Shown here: piece by piece, positions 12,676-23,400 of the stretch | How the letters are laid out: every line of letters begins with the position of its first letter | How positions within the stretch are numbered: the stretch's first letter is position 1 | DNA from: Chiua virens | Taxonomy: Eukaryota; Basidiomycota; Agaricomycetes; Boletales; Boletaceae | DNA: 64,000 nucleotides | Assembly (NCBI GenBank): GCA_019787685.1 | Contig: JAHNUO010000008.1 | Span: forward strand, 992,001-1,056,000 | Direction: 5' to 3' | Translations under genes and position numbers: made by a program | The notes under the pieces: model-generated | Told to the model about the DNA's origin: nothing | Seen by the model: only the letters and a program-made list of their open reading frames with translations | Database searches by the model: none

Positions 12676-14526
12676 ATGTCTTTCTTCACTCTCTCTAGCG
12701 ACATCATTCTAATTATTTTGGAGGAGCTGGACCCCGTATCATTATTTCATTTCTGCTTGGTGCGTCACGCTACTTGTTGACCCCCTCAACTCGGCACTTA
12801 ACCCTTTCACTATCTAGGCCTCTAGAACCATATACGATATCGTTACACACTCGACGACTCTGCGTTACAGTTATGAGCTTGCGCTATGTGGTTTGAGAAA
12901 TGGTCCCCCTGACGGCTATTCCCCCAACATTCGGCTTCTCTCCCTTCTTGGATATAAACGAGGATGGCCGACCTTAAGTCCGAGCGCCGAAGACAAGCTT
13001 TGCATCACCCCACCTACGATCATTGGTGTTTCGGGCAATTACCTCTTTCATGCAAGCCAGAGCCCTCTTAATAACGGTTTCGAATGGATACTTCACGTTT
13101 ATCAGTTACGCTCCTTCAGAATGGCTCCCAAGCCTAGACTACCCTATTATCAACATAATGTGCCTTTCGAGATTCGAAAGGTGGCCATCGATCCTTCCCA
13201 AGAGTTGATGGTCTTGGCGCAGCTTTTCATTCCCCCGCAGCAGTAAGTGATACATGTTGCCATACTTCTCGATCTGATCAACCCTTCCCCCACAGGAATT
13301 CCGCCATCGCTGTTATGCTGCATATTCGTAATCTTTATGTCTGTCAAGACCACGCCCGAGCAGTTCAACCGAGGCTGAGCTTCCAGACGGATTGGTGGGG
13401 CGACTTTCCACCCGGTCAGCGACTTTCTATCGAACAAGTTCAAATCTGCGGGAGTCTTGTCGCTGTGTCCGTTCGTTTGGAACTGGAGACGGGAGAAGGG
13501 ACGACGGAACTTGTTGTCTTCAACTGGTGTCGTGGTGGTAGTCCCGTTCGCACTGTGGGTGGTCACCTCACGAGACCTGTTCCATGCTAGTGCTAACTGA
13601 TTCTCCCTCTGCTAGTTTACAGGCGACTTACTGTCCTTCGATTTCATCGATGAATCTCGTCTCGCCGTTGCTTCACATCCGGATGATGACGAGTCCGATG
13701 ATAGCACGACATGGGAACGGGGATCCGACGGTCTATATGCCAGTGAGAAGGGAAAACGACCGCCCCAGATCACCATTCAGGAGATTTACAGAGTTCACAA
13801 CGAGTTCCCGAATTCAAGGTCGTACGAATTCGCAGAGGCCTGGACCGGCGTCTGTTTTGTCCAGCTATGCCCCAGCCACTCCTTGAATTCGTCCCCTCTT
13901 CCAGGAACTCTCTTCCACAATGACCCTTCTTGCCGGTTGACCGCTGTTCTCCTAGAATTCCAGCCGCACTCCATTCCCAGCGGGTGTTCTCGCAAGATAG
14001 TCATCGTATTTGATCAGTCTAAGTTGACACCTGTGGAGGAGAGGTTTGATACCGTGCGTTGGGAAGACTGGCAGCACCACTGTATGGTGCTTAATCTACC
14101 GGACCACGCTGATGCTGTCCAGTTATGCGGTCGGCGACTAACGTTCTTCGAGAATCTCAAGGACGTTCCTGGGACTCAGGCGGCTGTAGACTCAGCGAGT
14201 CGGGCGCATGTCCTGGATTTGAATCCTTGGACGGCGAAGTTTCTCTGGTCGCTCTCGCGCACCAATCCACCGTGGAGATGGAGAGATACTTTGACATCCC
14301 TCAGTACTGTCTTTGCGCATAGAGGGTCCCGCTATGTCAGGACCAGCACAGTAGACACAATCAACCTAACCTGGATGGATACCACCGAGGACAGTCTCGT
14401 ATTCTATGACGTATGTGCTCGATTTCGCTTTTGGTCGTCAGTTGTTGATTATGCTTCAAGGAACGCGAAGGACAGTGTCTTATTCGTATCTTGACCTTTG
14501 GCAAGGAGGTTCGAGGGAGTCCATAA
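12676..14526 (+). CDS. F-box-like protein
   Basis: Likely substrate adaptor of an SCF ubiquitin ligase (inferred from the F-box). Seen: five exons at 12676-12759, 12818-13242, 13296-13554, 13616-14410 and 14461-14526 give 542 residues in frame. The N-terminus MSFFTLSSDIILIILEELDP followed by VSLFHFCLASRTIYDIV fits the F-box pattern, split by the first intron. The rest (WD/beta-rich, for example WKIHCMVLNLP-like blocks near 14070) resembles the large divergent agaricomycete F-box families whose C-terminal half has no named domain. The short final exon replaces an apparent read-through into the intron at 14411. It is convergent with the methyltransferase gene, with stops 71 bp apart. The F-box call is fairly sure; substrates are unknown. 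Confidence 0.82.
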
Positions 14527-14597
14527 GATAGACCTACTACCCTCAAGATCATATAGACGACTGGTTGATATATCTCGAACGTTCTGATCAATGCACA

Positions 14598-15488
14598 TCA
14601 CGATGATTTCGTCACGTCACCAGAATCTCCCCATTTCAGAATCATCCAAACGACCCATCTCCGTCTTTCTCGTTCGTCCTCACCTTCAGCGCGAGAGACA
14701 TCCCATGGTCTACTAGCCTTTTCCCCATCAACTTCTCTTTCTGTCGCGCTTTGAAGGACAAGTCCACGAAGATTTGTGGTATTCAGAAACGATTGAATGG
14801 TGTATCTTCCGGTGTGCAGCCCCGCGACCAAATGAACACGCGCTTCGGGTTCGCGCTTGAGACACAAGCAAAGCGTATTCAGAAAGGGTGTATGTAAGTC
14901 GGGATTCCACAGCGTATCCGCGGCAACGACGATATCAAACCGTGCATCCACATCACGCCGGCCGTCCCCACCTTGGCATCTCAATGCCCCTGTCTCCGTA
15001 CCCCAGGCATATGGTATTGCATGACATCGTCCCGAGACCCCGTTTCGACGAATGTTGTCGGACAGGGTTCGTATCAGGCTGTTATCTGGGTAGTCGCTGG
15101 CAGTGACGAACACGGTGTGATACATCTTGGCGAGGAGAATCGATGGTAGGCCAGCGCCTGCGCCAAGCTCGAGGACGTGCACGGGTTTGTTCCCGCTAAT
15201 CGCGTCTATGTGGAGTTCCTCGAGATGGTCTGCGATGAAGAGGGACGATACCCAGACAGAGGACGCATGGAGGGACCAGTTGGATGGTTCAGTATCGGGG
15301 GTTGCGAGCTCGATTTGCCCATCATTCTGTTTCAGTGGATGGGGGAGCCGACCGGGGTCTATCAAGTATGTGAAGAGGGAACCAGCAGTGGAGAACGTGA
15401 TAGGACTGAAACCATAGAGGCTTTGGAGGGATGCAGATAGGATATCTTCGGGATCGGCCTCCGATGTCCTGGCATCGCGTGAGTTCAT
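14598..15488 (-). CDS. Nnt1/METTL21-like class I methyltransferase
   Basis: Putative S-adenosylmethionine-dependent protein methyltransferase in the family of yeast Nnt1/Efm7 and METTL21-type lysine methyltransferases. The substrate here is not known. Seen: an intronless 296-residue frame with an ATG start at 15488. SAM motif I is VLELGAGAGLPSILLAK (about residues 103-119), followed by VTASDYPD (acidic loop), IPYAWGTETG and FDIVVAADTLWN (post-motif). This set of blocks fits the Nnt1-like group best. The N-terminus (LYGFSPITFSTAGSLF) and a charged C-terminus rich in Arg/Glu are less conserved. It is a tandem neighbour of the RING gene on the same strand, with a 389-bp spacer (15489-15877) in which nothing else is seen. 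Confidence 0.85.
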   Translation of the reverse strand: MNSRDARTSEADPEDILSASLQSLYGFSPITFSTAGSLFTYLIDPGRLPHPLKQNDGQIELATPDTEPSNWSLHASSVWVSSLFIADHLEELHIDAISGNKPVHVLELGAGAGLPSILLAKMYHTVFVTASDYPDNSLIRTLSDNIRRNGVSGRCHAIPYAWGTETGALRCQGGDGRRDVDARFDIVVAADTLWNPDLHTPFLNTLCLCLKREPEARVHLVAGLHTGRYTIQSFLNTTNLRGLVLQSATEREVDGEKASRPWDVSRAEGEDERERRRWVVWMILKWGDSGDVTKSS

Positions 15489-15877
15489 GATTGTGCTACT
15501 ATTGGATCACATTGATTTGCCAGTGATGTAAGTTATCTATCTCAGTAGGCCCGATTCGGACGACAAGCATAGCGCAGGTTCTCCACTTCCCAACCTCTGT
15601 CCAGACATGATTGATAAATGAGGCATAAATCGTTTATCCAGCTTCTCTCCCCGAATGCCGTGCAGAGCCTACACGCTGTGCACCACGAAACTGATCGCCC
15701 AATGCCAGGCTTGGTACCAGTAAATTCGGAATCATATTCAATGGTTTACTATTTCGCTCCGCATCCCCTATGACTTGTAGACTTCATCCAGCTCGACGAG
15801 GGCTGAAGCCAGATTTATAATACAGTTGTTGAATCACAATGTGTATCTACTAACACACGAGTTGGTGACAACGTATC

Positions 15878-17208
15878 TCAATTCTTCGAGTTGAACTTCT
15901 GCCGAGATCCAAGCACAACAGCACCTTTGACATGTCCCTGCGTATCAATGACTAATGGGCCCCCAGCCAGCTGGTGATTCCCAATCGACACTTTTGCCTT
16001 GACGAGCTTGCTCTTTCCCGGGCCCGCCCGCTTACTGCCACGCCGCTGCTTCTGAGCAACTCCGGACGGTAGCCCAGGAAATCCTTCTAATCCAAGATTC
16101 CAGTCGGACCGAAATTGAAGGGATGACCCTTGTCGTTGATCTTCCTACGGATGCCTTCGGCATGAACACCTCTCTCTTCAAGGTTACTTTGGCTTACCCT
16201 TTGTTTTCCTTTGGCACTGCGATCACTGCCAGTAAGCAGGATTTCGTCCTCGCTCTCCTTTTCCGACACCAGATCCTCGTCAGCCGGGTCGGTGAACCGA
16301 TCACCCTTCACTTCGCAAGCTTTGTCTAACCAGCTGCGGTCCGGATCTTGACGCAGTATATCTGGTGTATCTACATCAACGACCATCAGAGAATCATCGT
16401 CCTTTGTTCGTAGGTGGCGGTTGGCATCTTCAATTGCCTTTCTCTTCTTCCTCTCGAGATTGCACTGCAGGATGTGAGTCTAGAGAATAGGAGCAACGGC
16501 AAAGAAATTACGTGTACCTTGCGTTTATACCGGTCAATATAACCTTGGTACTGTTTCACCCTCTCCTGTTGCGCCTTCTCCCGTTCCAATGCTTGCCTGT
16601 AATCCTCAACTGCCTTATGCTTTTCGACCGAGAGTTTTGCCGTTTCTTCCTTCCATCGCTTGCTTTGTTCGCTGACGTATGTAGATTTGCTTGCTTCCTT
16701 TACTAGTCGTTCTTCTAGTAGCTGGTATCGATCTTGAAGATGTTGTATTGTCTGGTTGAAAAGAGCATTGTCCCGTCTCAGGGTATCTATTTCGTGCTGT
16801 AACTCAAGGGACCGTTCCGAACAGTCTGCATGGGCAGCTCTGGTTTCCTTAAGTTCCCTGAGGAGCCGCTCGTGATATCTCTCCGCCACTGGGTGGCCAT
16901 TGTGACTTGTGCTCGCCTGAGTCGAGGGATGGGCAGGGGTAAGGAAGAGCGGGAAAGCGTCTTTGCGTCGGACAGGCTTTCGACACGTCGGACACGACAT
17001 ATTCGTTTGTCCATTACGAGCACTGGTGAAATGTTCTTCGAGGCATCGCTCACAAAATCCATGTCCTATCGGATGAAAGCAAACGCATCTCATCAGTGTC
17101 CATTGAACAGAAGTGGGATAAACAAATGGAGCTACCGCATTTGAAAACAAGCATGTCACTGATGGAGACAGCATCAAGATGGATGGGACACTCGACAAGC
17201 AAGTCCAT
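15878..17208 (-). CDS. RING-finger / coiled-coil protein, putative E3 ubiquitin ligase
   Basis: Likely ubiquitin ligase; RING plus long coiled coil recalls TRAIP-type proteins, but that is an architecture match only. Seen: four exons at 17208-17136, 17065-16518, 16464-16198 and 16144-15878 give 384 residues in frame. The RING spans about residues 7-54: CPIH, then FKCGHGFCERC, then MSCPTCRK; the second ligand is His10 instead of the usual Cys. A Glu/Lys/Arg-rich coiled coil covers about residues 75-205, followed by an acidic stretch and a basic tail (QKQRRGSKRAGPGKSK). The third intron (16197-16145, GTAAGC...CGTAG, 53 bp) matters: reading through it gives a false stop at 16087, whereas splicing opens 89 further codons ending GSRQKFNSKN. 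Confidence 0.8.
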
Positions 17209-17934
17209 CAAAGAGGTTTAAGCGTGTCGGTGTGGTGTGATCGAAGGGGGTTGCGGTAAGCGTAGATCGTGGTACTACGACGCGTTAGTCACGCGACTAA
17301 TTGCCAAAAACAGTTTCAAGTCTTCAAGCTTCTGACAGACCCTAATGAATTACAGTAGAAAGTAGCTAGAGGAATCCTGGTTAACGTTCAAAGCTACATG
17401 AAGTTAGCTGTTAACAAGGGCGCGAGAAAAACGCAGGGGCGAGAGGGCGAAAGCTGTGCTCAGCAGCCTTGAGACAAGTTGAATCTCCCTGAACTTTGTT
17501 GGGTCATGTACAAAGTAACTTCAGAGTCCCAGCTCGGACAGCTCGGACAACTCGAATTTTCGGAAAGCCTAAAATTTTCAGACTTTTTGCTCGGATTTGT
17601 ACTTTCCAACTCCCACATCTCCGGCACAGCGGCTGAGTTCAAGCGGAGACTCAAATCCGGTGAACATGCCGACGTCAGTAACTCTCGTCCGCTGCACCTT
17701 ACTGCTGTTGGCTCAGTCGCATCGTCGATGGGTCACAATCAGTCGTGCTCGCTCAAACCCTCCCACACGGTCAGAGGTGTAGTCCACACCTCCGTTCCAT
17801 GTGGAAGCAGATCCAATATTCACATCCCTGAAAGAAAGGAGAGCCAATCAGAGTTGCATGGGAATATCTTTGCAATATTCAGTCTGAGTTGATCCCCTAA
17901 TGCGCCCCTAATCCCGACTCGCTTAGCTTCCGCC
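17209..17934. promoter_or_regulatory. Divergent spacer between RING and NTPase genes
   Basis: A 726-bp region upstream of both genes. It contains a short direct repeat CAGCTCGGACAGCTCGGACA at 17529-17548. No convincing gene is seen; the open frame at 17479-17892 has no recognisable features. The NTPase ATG at 17935 has a good CGCCATGG context. Confidence 0.4.
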
Positions 17935-20774
17935 ATGGACGTCGATACCATCCAAACTGATCCAACTACTATCGATGATGTTGTTATGACGCCTTCTTCT
18001 TCCCGTGATCTTATCCAGGATGACGGCTCCAACGACGGTGATCATCGTCGAATAGATGAGGAGGTGCAACAGGTTCTGGCCAAACGACGGTCTGCAGAGT
18101 GGCGAGCGGACCCATCACTCGAAGAACTGCAGGGAGTGCTCCGTGCCATAATTGAGAAGGACCCTCGACTGGATCGTAAGTATGCCGACTATCAGAACCA
18201 AGTAGACCTCTTGGAGAAGCACCCCTGGATGGAGTCTGAGATAGAGACAGCTTGGAAAGAAAAGTCATACCGCAACATTCGCAGACTCGGTACGCATTAA
18301 TCACGCCTGTATGTTATTATCTTCTAACTATCCGTAGCCATTCTTCACCCCACTACAGTACGACGTAAGTTTAAGTTTCTCTGCCAGTGTGGACCTGTCC
18401 TTACGTGACATGCACAGAAAATCTTTCCCCGGAGCAACTCAGTGCATTGAGGGGTGCCTTGAGTCGCCCTTTCCGAGGCGATGCCCTCGATGCATTTCTC
18501 AACTATCTCGAGGAAAATGGCAAGGCATTCAATGAATATCCACAGAAGTATTACGCCAAGTTTTGCTCCATAGTCCAGAGCTCTGGCTGTGGAAAGACGC
18601 GTCTAATGCTTGAGGTAAATCTCATCGTCGTGCCTGATATTGGAGTTGACACGTACGCTTCCATGCAGCTCGGAACAAAGAATGTTTTCGTACTATACAT
18701 GAACATCCGATCCCCAGAAGACACCCAAGGATATCCTCCCCGGGATGATATACCTGCAGACATTCTTACGGCACGTTACAACACTGAACAGGAGTACTCT
18801 ATGCGATGTCGTGCATTTTTCGCTGCAGTCTTCAAAGTCCTTGGCAGGTTGCCGTGGACCCTCGATTGGTGTCACAAGATGCGTGACATCGGAAACATCG
18901 CTCGTACCGAGTTTTTTCTAGAGTTAGAAGATGAATTTGGCAAGGTGAGCACAGCGGATTTACGAAATAAATTTTATTGTCACATCGCTACTCGAAGGTC
19001 CTAAGAGCAATGTCTTCGTCTTCGTCCTCGCCCACCGAGATCATGAAGGAGTACTACGAGAAGATGGCGGCGGGACATACGAATGCCCTGTCGGCGAGGC
19101 AGAACACACCCATGGTGATTGCCCTTGATGAGGCTCACGTATTGCATGAACACCGGATTTCCGGTTCCGGTTCAGCTCTGGCAATGGTGTTACTCCGAGT
19201 CATCAAAGAATATTCCGAGTTGCTGCGTCCGGTCTGGGTTGTGTTCGCATCAACCACGTCAAGAGCTGCACACTATGCGACCCCTCAAACACTGTGTACG
19301 TGACACTGTTGGTTTATTGTGTTCGTCATTCAAGTGATTCCAGATCCCTCCCAAAGGGTGGCTATAGAGGGACAACTACTTTTCCCGCCATTTACACAGC
19401 TTGGATGGGATCAGCATGCTCCATCACTCAACGATGCTCTGCAAGACGATGTTGCGACTGGGGCACACATCATCAAATATGGTCGTCCATTGTGCGTACT
19501 CACTTCTGATCTTTGTATTTGCATCCGTTAATTATTCACAGATGGATGTCACTGTCGGAAAACAGAAACACCTCACTCTCAGGCATCGTTGATTTAGCTG
19601 GACAGAAGCTGTGCGGAGTCGGAAGGGAGGCATTTAACCTAGGGGTCGACCAACAGGCTTTCGCCGTACTCGCTCAAAGGTTCGGTCTCGACATCACTTT
19701 TGGTCACCGTAACGCTGTTCGTTACGTCGAGGATCTGGTTGCAAGTCATCTTCGTGTATGCATCAAGACTACCGAGGATCGAATTTGGAGCTACACCACC
19801 TATCCCTCAGAGCCCATTCTATCGTGCGCTGCTGCCAACGTGTTACACAGCGACGACAACTTGGTTTCCGCTTTAAACAGTCTGGCAAAGATGGCCGGGA
19901 ATAGTGTGATTAACGTCGGGGACATTGGGGAGCTAGTCAGCCGTTTTCTCTGGCTCTTGGCAAAGGATTTCTTTGTTCGCGAGCCCGAGAGGGTTGTTCG
20001 CGAGCCCAAGATGGTTGTCGTCGATACAAGGAAGCTCCTGGACTGTCATCCGGTGCCAGTCACCGCATTCCTAGAGTTCTTTTTAGGGCCGCGAGTCTGG
20101 AACGCCGTTCCAGGAGCGAGGAAGGAGTTTGAGAATGCGTATATCAACTTTTCCCACTGGGTTTCGATGGATTTCGATATCACACCGAGGGGGGAGCACG
20201 AGGGGCAACTGTCGTGAGTTACATGCATGGTGTCCGATCTGAAGGCGGTGCTGATCTCACCCATAGCATTGACGATTGGACTGCGAGCCACTGGGTACGA
20301 ACAAGCGCTATCCAGTGTTGTCATCAGCAACCCGCGATTGACAAAGTGATTCCCATGTACTTCAAACCGGGTTTCAACCATCAGGGAATATCCCATATTT
20401 TGATTTCAGACAAGGCTCGAAACCGCTCTCAGCGTCCCAGTCTGGGCAAGATCAAGCGAGGCCATGAGGGTATTGCCCCTGGCTATCACGGTCTCCCCTA
20501 TATCGCCGTGCTGCTCGACCTCGGTGTGAAATCATCGAAATTGGAGGCCACGCTAGACCCTGGCAAGGATGGTGAAGACATGTGTTTCCGTATATATGCA
20601 GGTGGTCTTGATGAAAACACGTATCCGTTCCTTGAGGACCATGCCAATCTCAGCAAAACTCTCAAGGACCTTTATACGAGACTCTCATCTCCTCCAGGCC
20701 CGACGTATTTGGAGAAACTCGAGGACCGAGTGCAATTTGGCAGGTCTAGAGAAGCACGCTATATGAACGGTTGA
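17935..20774 (+). CDS. P-loop NTPase of an agaricomycete-expanded (CRN-like) family
   Basis: Probable ATPase of unknown cellular role. It resembles the P-loop NTPase proteins that are amplified in agaricomycetes and have been related to Crinkler-type effectors (from memory of the family; moderate). Seen: eight exons at 17935-18289, 18338-18364, 18418-18614, 18669-18944, 18998-19295, 19344-19491, 19542-20213 and 20267-20774 give 826 residues in frame. Walker A-like QSSGCGKTRLMLE sits near residue 190. Walker B is VIALDEAHVLHE (about residue 325), followed by WVVFASTTSR, a likely sensor motif. The first P-loop residue is Gln rather than Gly/Ala. No signal peptide, membrane span or nuclease motif is obvious. 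The 27-bp second exon is supported by correct phase on both sides. Effector or toxin activity is not shown by the sequence. Confidence 0.75.
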
Positions 20775-21326
20775 GATGGATTCAAGTATAGTGGTTATGT
20801 TAGTTCGAGCGATGAAAAGGTTTAAAGCAGGCAGGTTTGTAGTGTCCGAACATGTCAGTACGATCGGCTGCAAACGGTGTGCGTCGATGTGGACAGCCAC
20901 TTAATAGGGTATTCTGTATTTTCAACAGAACAATGATTTGCAAGCGGCGCCTCCTTGGCAGCTCCACCCAATTCTCGCCACTTCATGAGTCCACATGAGT
21001 TCTATGGTGCATTTACTGGCTCCGCAAAGTCAAACGACTTCAAGTGAGAGAAAGCCTAGCTTATGTACTAGTAATCAACAGTCTTCTTAAAGTGCGCACT
21101 AGTAGTACCTATATCGCAGTGTGGGTTTGCATGTGTGACGCATCTACTTGAATTACAATCCATTCATCCTATCCGAATCCAATATCCAGCTCAAGACTGT
21201 TGAAGTCAGCATGAGCTACAAGATATATCAACATACATCCAGTGCCAGCAACCACGCTAAATGCAGCTATCAGTTAGCAATATCATCAATGTAGGGCCAT
21301 TGAGGGATAAACAAATGCAACCCTTG
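20775..21326. other. Convergent intergenic region, no gene seen
   Basis: This 552-bp stretch lies between the 3' ends of the NTPase and PEX7 genes and should hold both terminators. No open frame with recognisable content is present on either strand. Confidence 0.5.
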
Positions 21327-22765
21327 TCATGCCCGAAAGATGTTCAGTCGTCCATCCCAGCCACAGCTCGCAAGAAGACCCTCATCGTACAACGACCAAC
21401 CACACCCGGCCACGAACTCGGTGTGAGGATCGTGTACATACAGCAAATTTGACCCACCCGGCACAGGATTCGTACTCCATCTGCAAAGGAAGAGAAAGAG
21501 CAACACGTCAATAGTTCCAATCGCGAATTCCAGTTCACGTGAGACGTACATTCGACACGTCATATCATAGCTCGCCGTTGCAAGGATATCCGCTCTATGA
21601 GGGCTCCAATGAACCTTGCGAACAGCGTACTCGTGACCCGATAACTGTATTTCGCACACGCCGCCAACGGACTGGTTTGTTGGTGGTGCCGTGCTCGCCA
21701 TACGACAATCCCAGACCTTGACTACTTTGTCTACCCCTGCGCTCGCGACTACAAACGGTCGATATTTGTTCCAGTCGATGGACAGGAGCTCCGTGCCTGA
21801 CGCTGGGAGGGTAAGAACGGCGGCAGAGACGGCGTTGGTGAACGTGTTGGACGTAGGACCCGACGCGTAGGCTGGGGCTCGTAGATCAAATAACTTGACA
21901 GTGCCGTCAGTAGAGCAAGTAGCAATGATGTCCGGTTGGTGGGGTGAAAACAGAGCCTGATATACGCATGACATGTGTGCTTTCAGAGTGGCTACAGAGC
22001 GCGGTCGTTCGGGCGTCCACTTGATGATCGCCATACGTGTCAGCGAGGAGAGGCGGAACCTCAGCGGCGAGTCACTTACGACTTTGACATGGCCATCCCA
22101 AGACGACGACAGGAACGAGTCCTTTTTGAGATTGCACCAGTCCACGGAAAACACTTCCTTGGCGTGTTCATGCCAAACACGAATCGGAAGGTCCTACCGG
22201 TGACTTTTGTCATTCTACGATCGGCCAATATAACGCAAGACCAGGGGAAAGTGAACACTCACGTTCAACATGACGTCCCGGGGTTTGATGGGGCCGTCTC
22301 CTGAACCCACTACGATTTGATTTTCGTGAATTTCGGACCAGGCCACGTCGTACAGTGCATCCTGTGTTTCATAGCTGAATGTGTTTTCAGCGAACGGAAA
22401 CCGACGAGCAGAAATGAATACTGACTATTTGTCGAGTTTGATTCGGTTTGCGCCGCCCGGTCCTGGCACAAGTGATGCGAGGTGTAAACGGCCGTTTCCC
22501 ACCAAACCGAAATTGGCCGCAGAAGCAAGGGCAATGCGTGTGTTGTGGAATGGGGACCAGGCGACGGCGTAATGGGCGAAACCCGGTGCTGCAATGCAGC
22601 AGGAGGTCCTCGCGGCACGTTCATCTCATACATCTGAGGTCGGAGGTCACCGTGTCTACTAGCTGTCGTGGTCGGCCCGGCTATCGGAATAACCTTTTCT
22701 TCCGAACCCCCTTTGGACGACTATTGAATGCGAGTTTCGGTCCCTACCAATGTACCATTCCACAT
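21327..22765 (-). CDS. PEX7: Peroxin 7, PTS2 receptor (WD40)
   Basis: Cytosolic receptor that brings PTS2-bearing proteins to the peroxisome (known PEX7 role). Seen: exons at 22765-22756, 22588-22426, 22374-22263, 22193-22080, 22019-21550 and 21480-21327 give 340 residues in frame, in the normal PEX7 size range. Signature blocks: APGFAHYAVAWSPFHNTRIA, NFGLVGNGRLHL, LPIRVWHEHAKEVFSVDW, then WD repeats with ATCSTDGTVKLFDLR, ASAGVDKVVKVWDCR, LSGHEYAVRKVHWSPH and LLASCGWDGRLNIFRA at the end. The first exon (10 nt) and its 167-bp intron are the least sure part; they were chosen because they supply an ATG and the right phase. One blade reads GDGPIKPRD where GD(G)SIKLWD is usual, so its tryptophan is lost. 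Confidence 0.88.
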
Positions 22766-23400
22766 GTCGTCTCCACCTAGCTTTCCCAGGACATAAGCCT
22801 TATATGTTCCCACCACCAGCAATAAACATCACACCTGAGACACAGCCGAAAATGTTTATTCAACAAACCGAATACTTATTTGTCAACACATTGCACCTGA
22901 GTTTATGATGGTGTCCACCTCACCGATTGATATGCAGATTTTGAAAAATTTCATGGATATGCATGCATTTGCTATCTCACAACATATCAAGCACATATTT
23001 ACCCAAAATAAGCTAACATTGTATGTTTGGCAATGAAGTGTTATCAGATTTGAAACAATAGCCATAATATGCACAAAATATGATACGAGTACAAACTGGA
23101 AAAGTTATTCAGGATAATGTGACACTACATACTCATAACATATTCAATACAGAGTTTGCATCTGTGGGGGTATACAACCTTGGCTTGGAAGACAAATCAT
23201 AAGATACACATATTTAGAAAATGACTACCAATATGAATTACATGCAAATTTGTGGATTGATTCACAATATGCGCAAAGGGCATATTGGGGGTCCACTCAG
23301 TGGGCTGCTCGACAGTCCACCGAGGGTGCCACTAGCAGGTGACTATTACACCTAGAAGGGTTCCTGCATACTGCGTGACTAAAGGTATAAATGCTATGTG
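22766..23400. other. A/T-rich spacer at the start of the repeat island
   Basis: About 600 bp, clearly more A/T-rich than the gene block to the left. It contains GGGGGTCCACTCAGTGGGC (around 23287), which looks like a weak inverted repeat. No gene is seen. This is where composition changes from host gene block to accessory island. Confidence 0.4.

Noticed and set aside
16087..16144. Stop of the RING gene at 16087
   Set aside because: It exists only if the 53-bp intron is not removed; the spliced frame continues to 15878.
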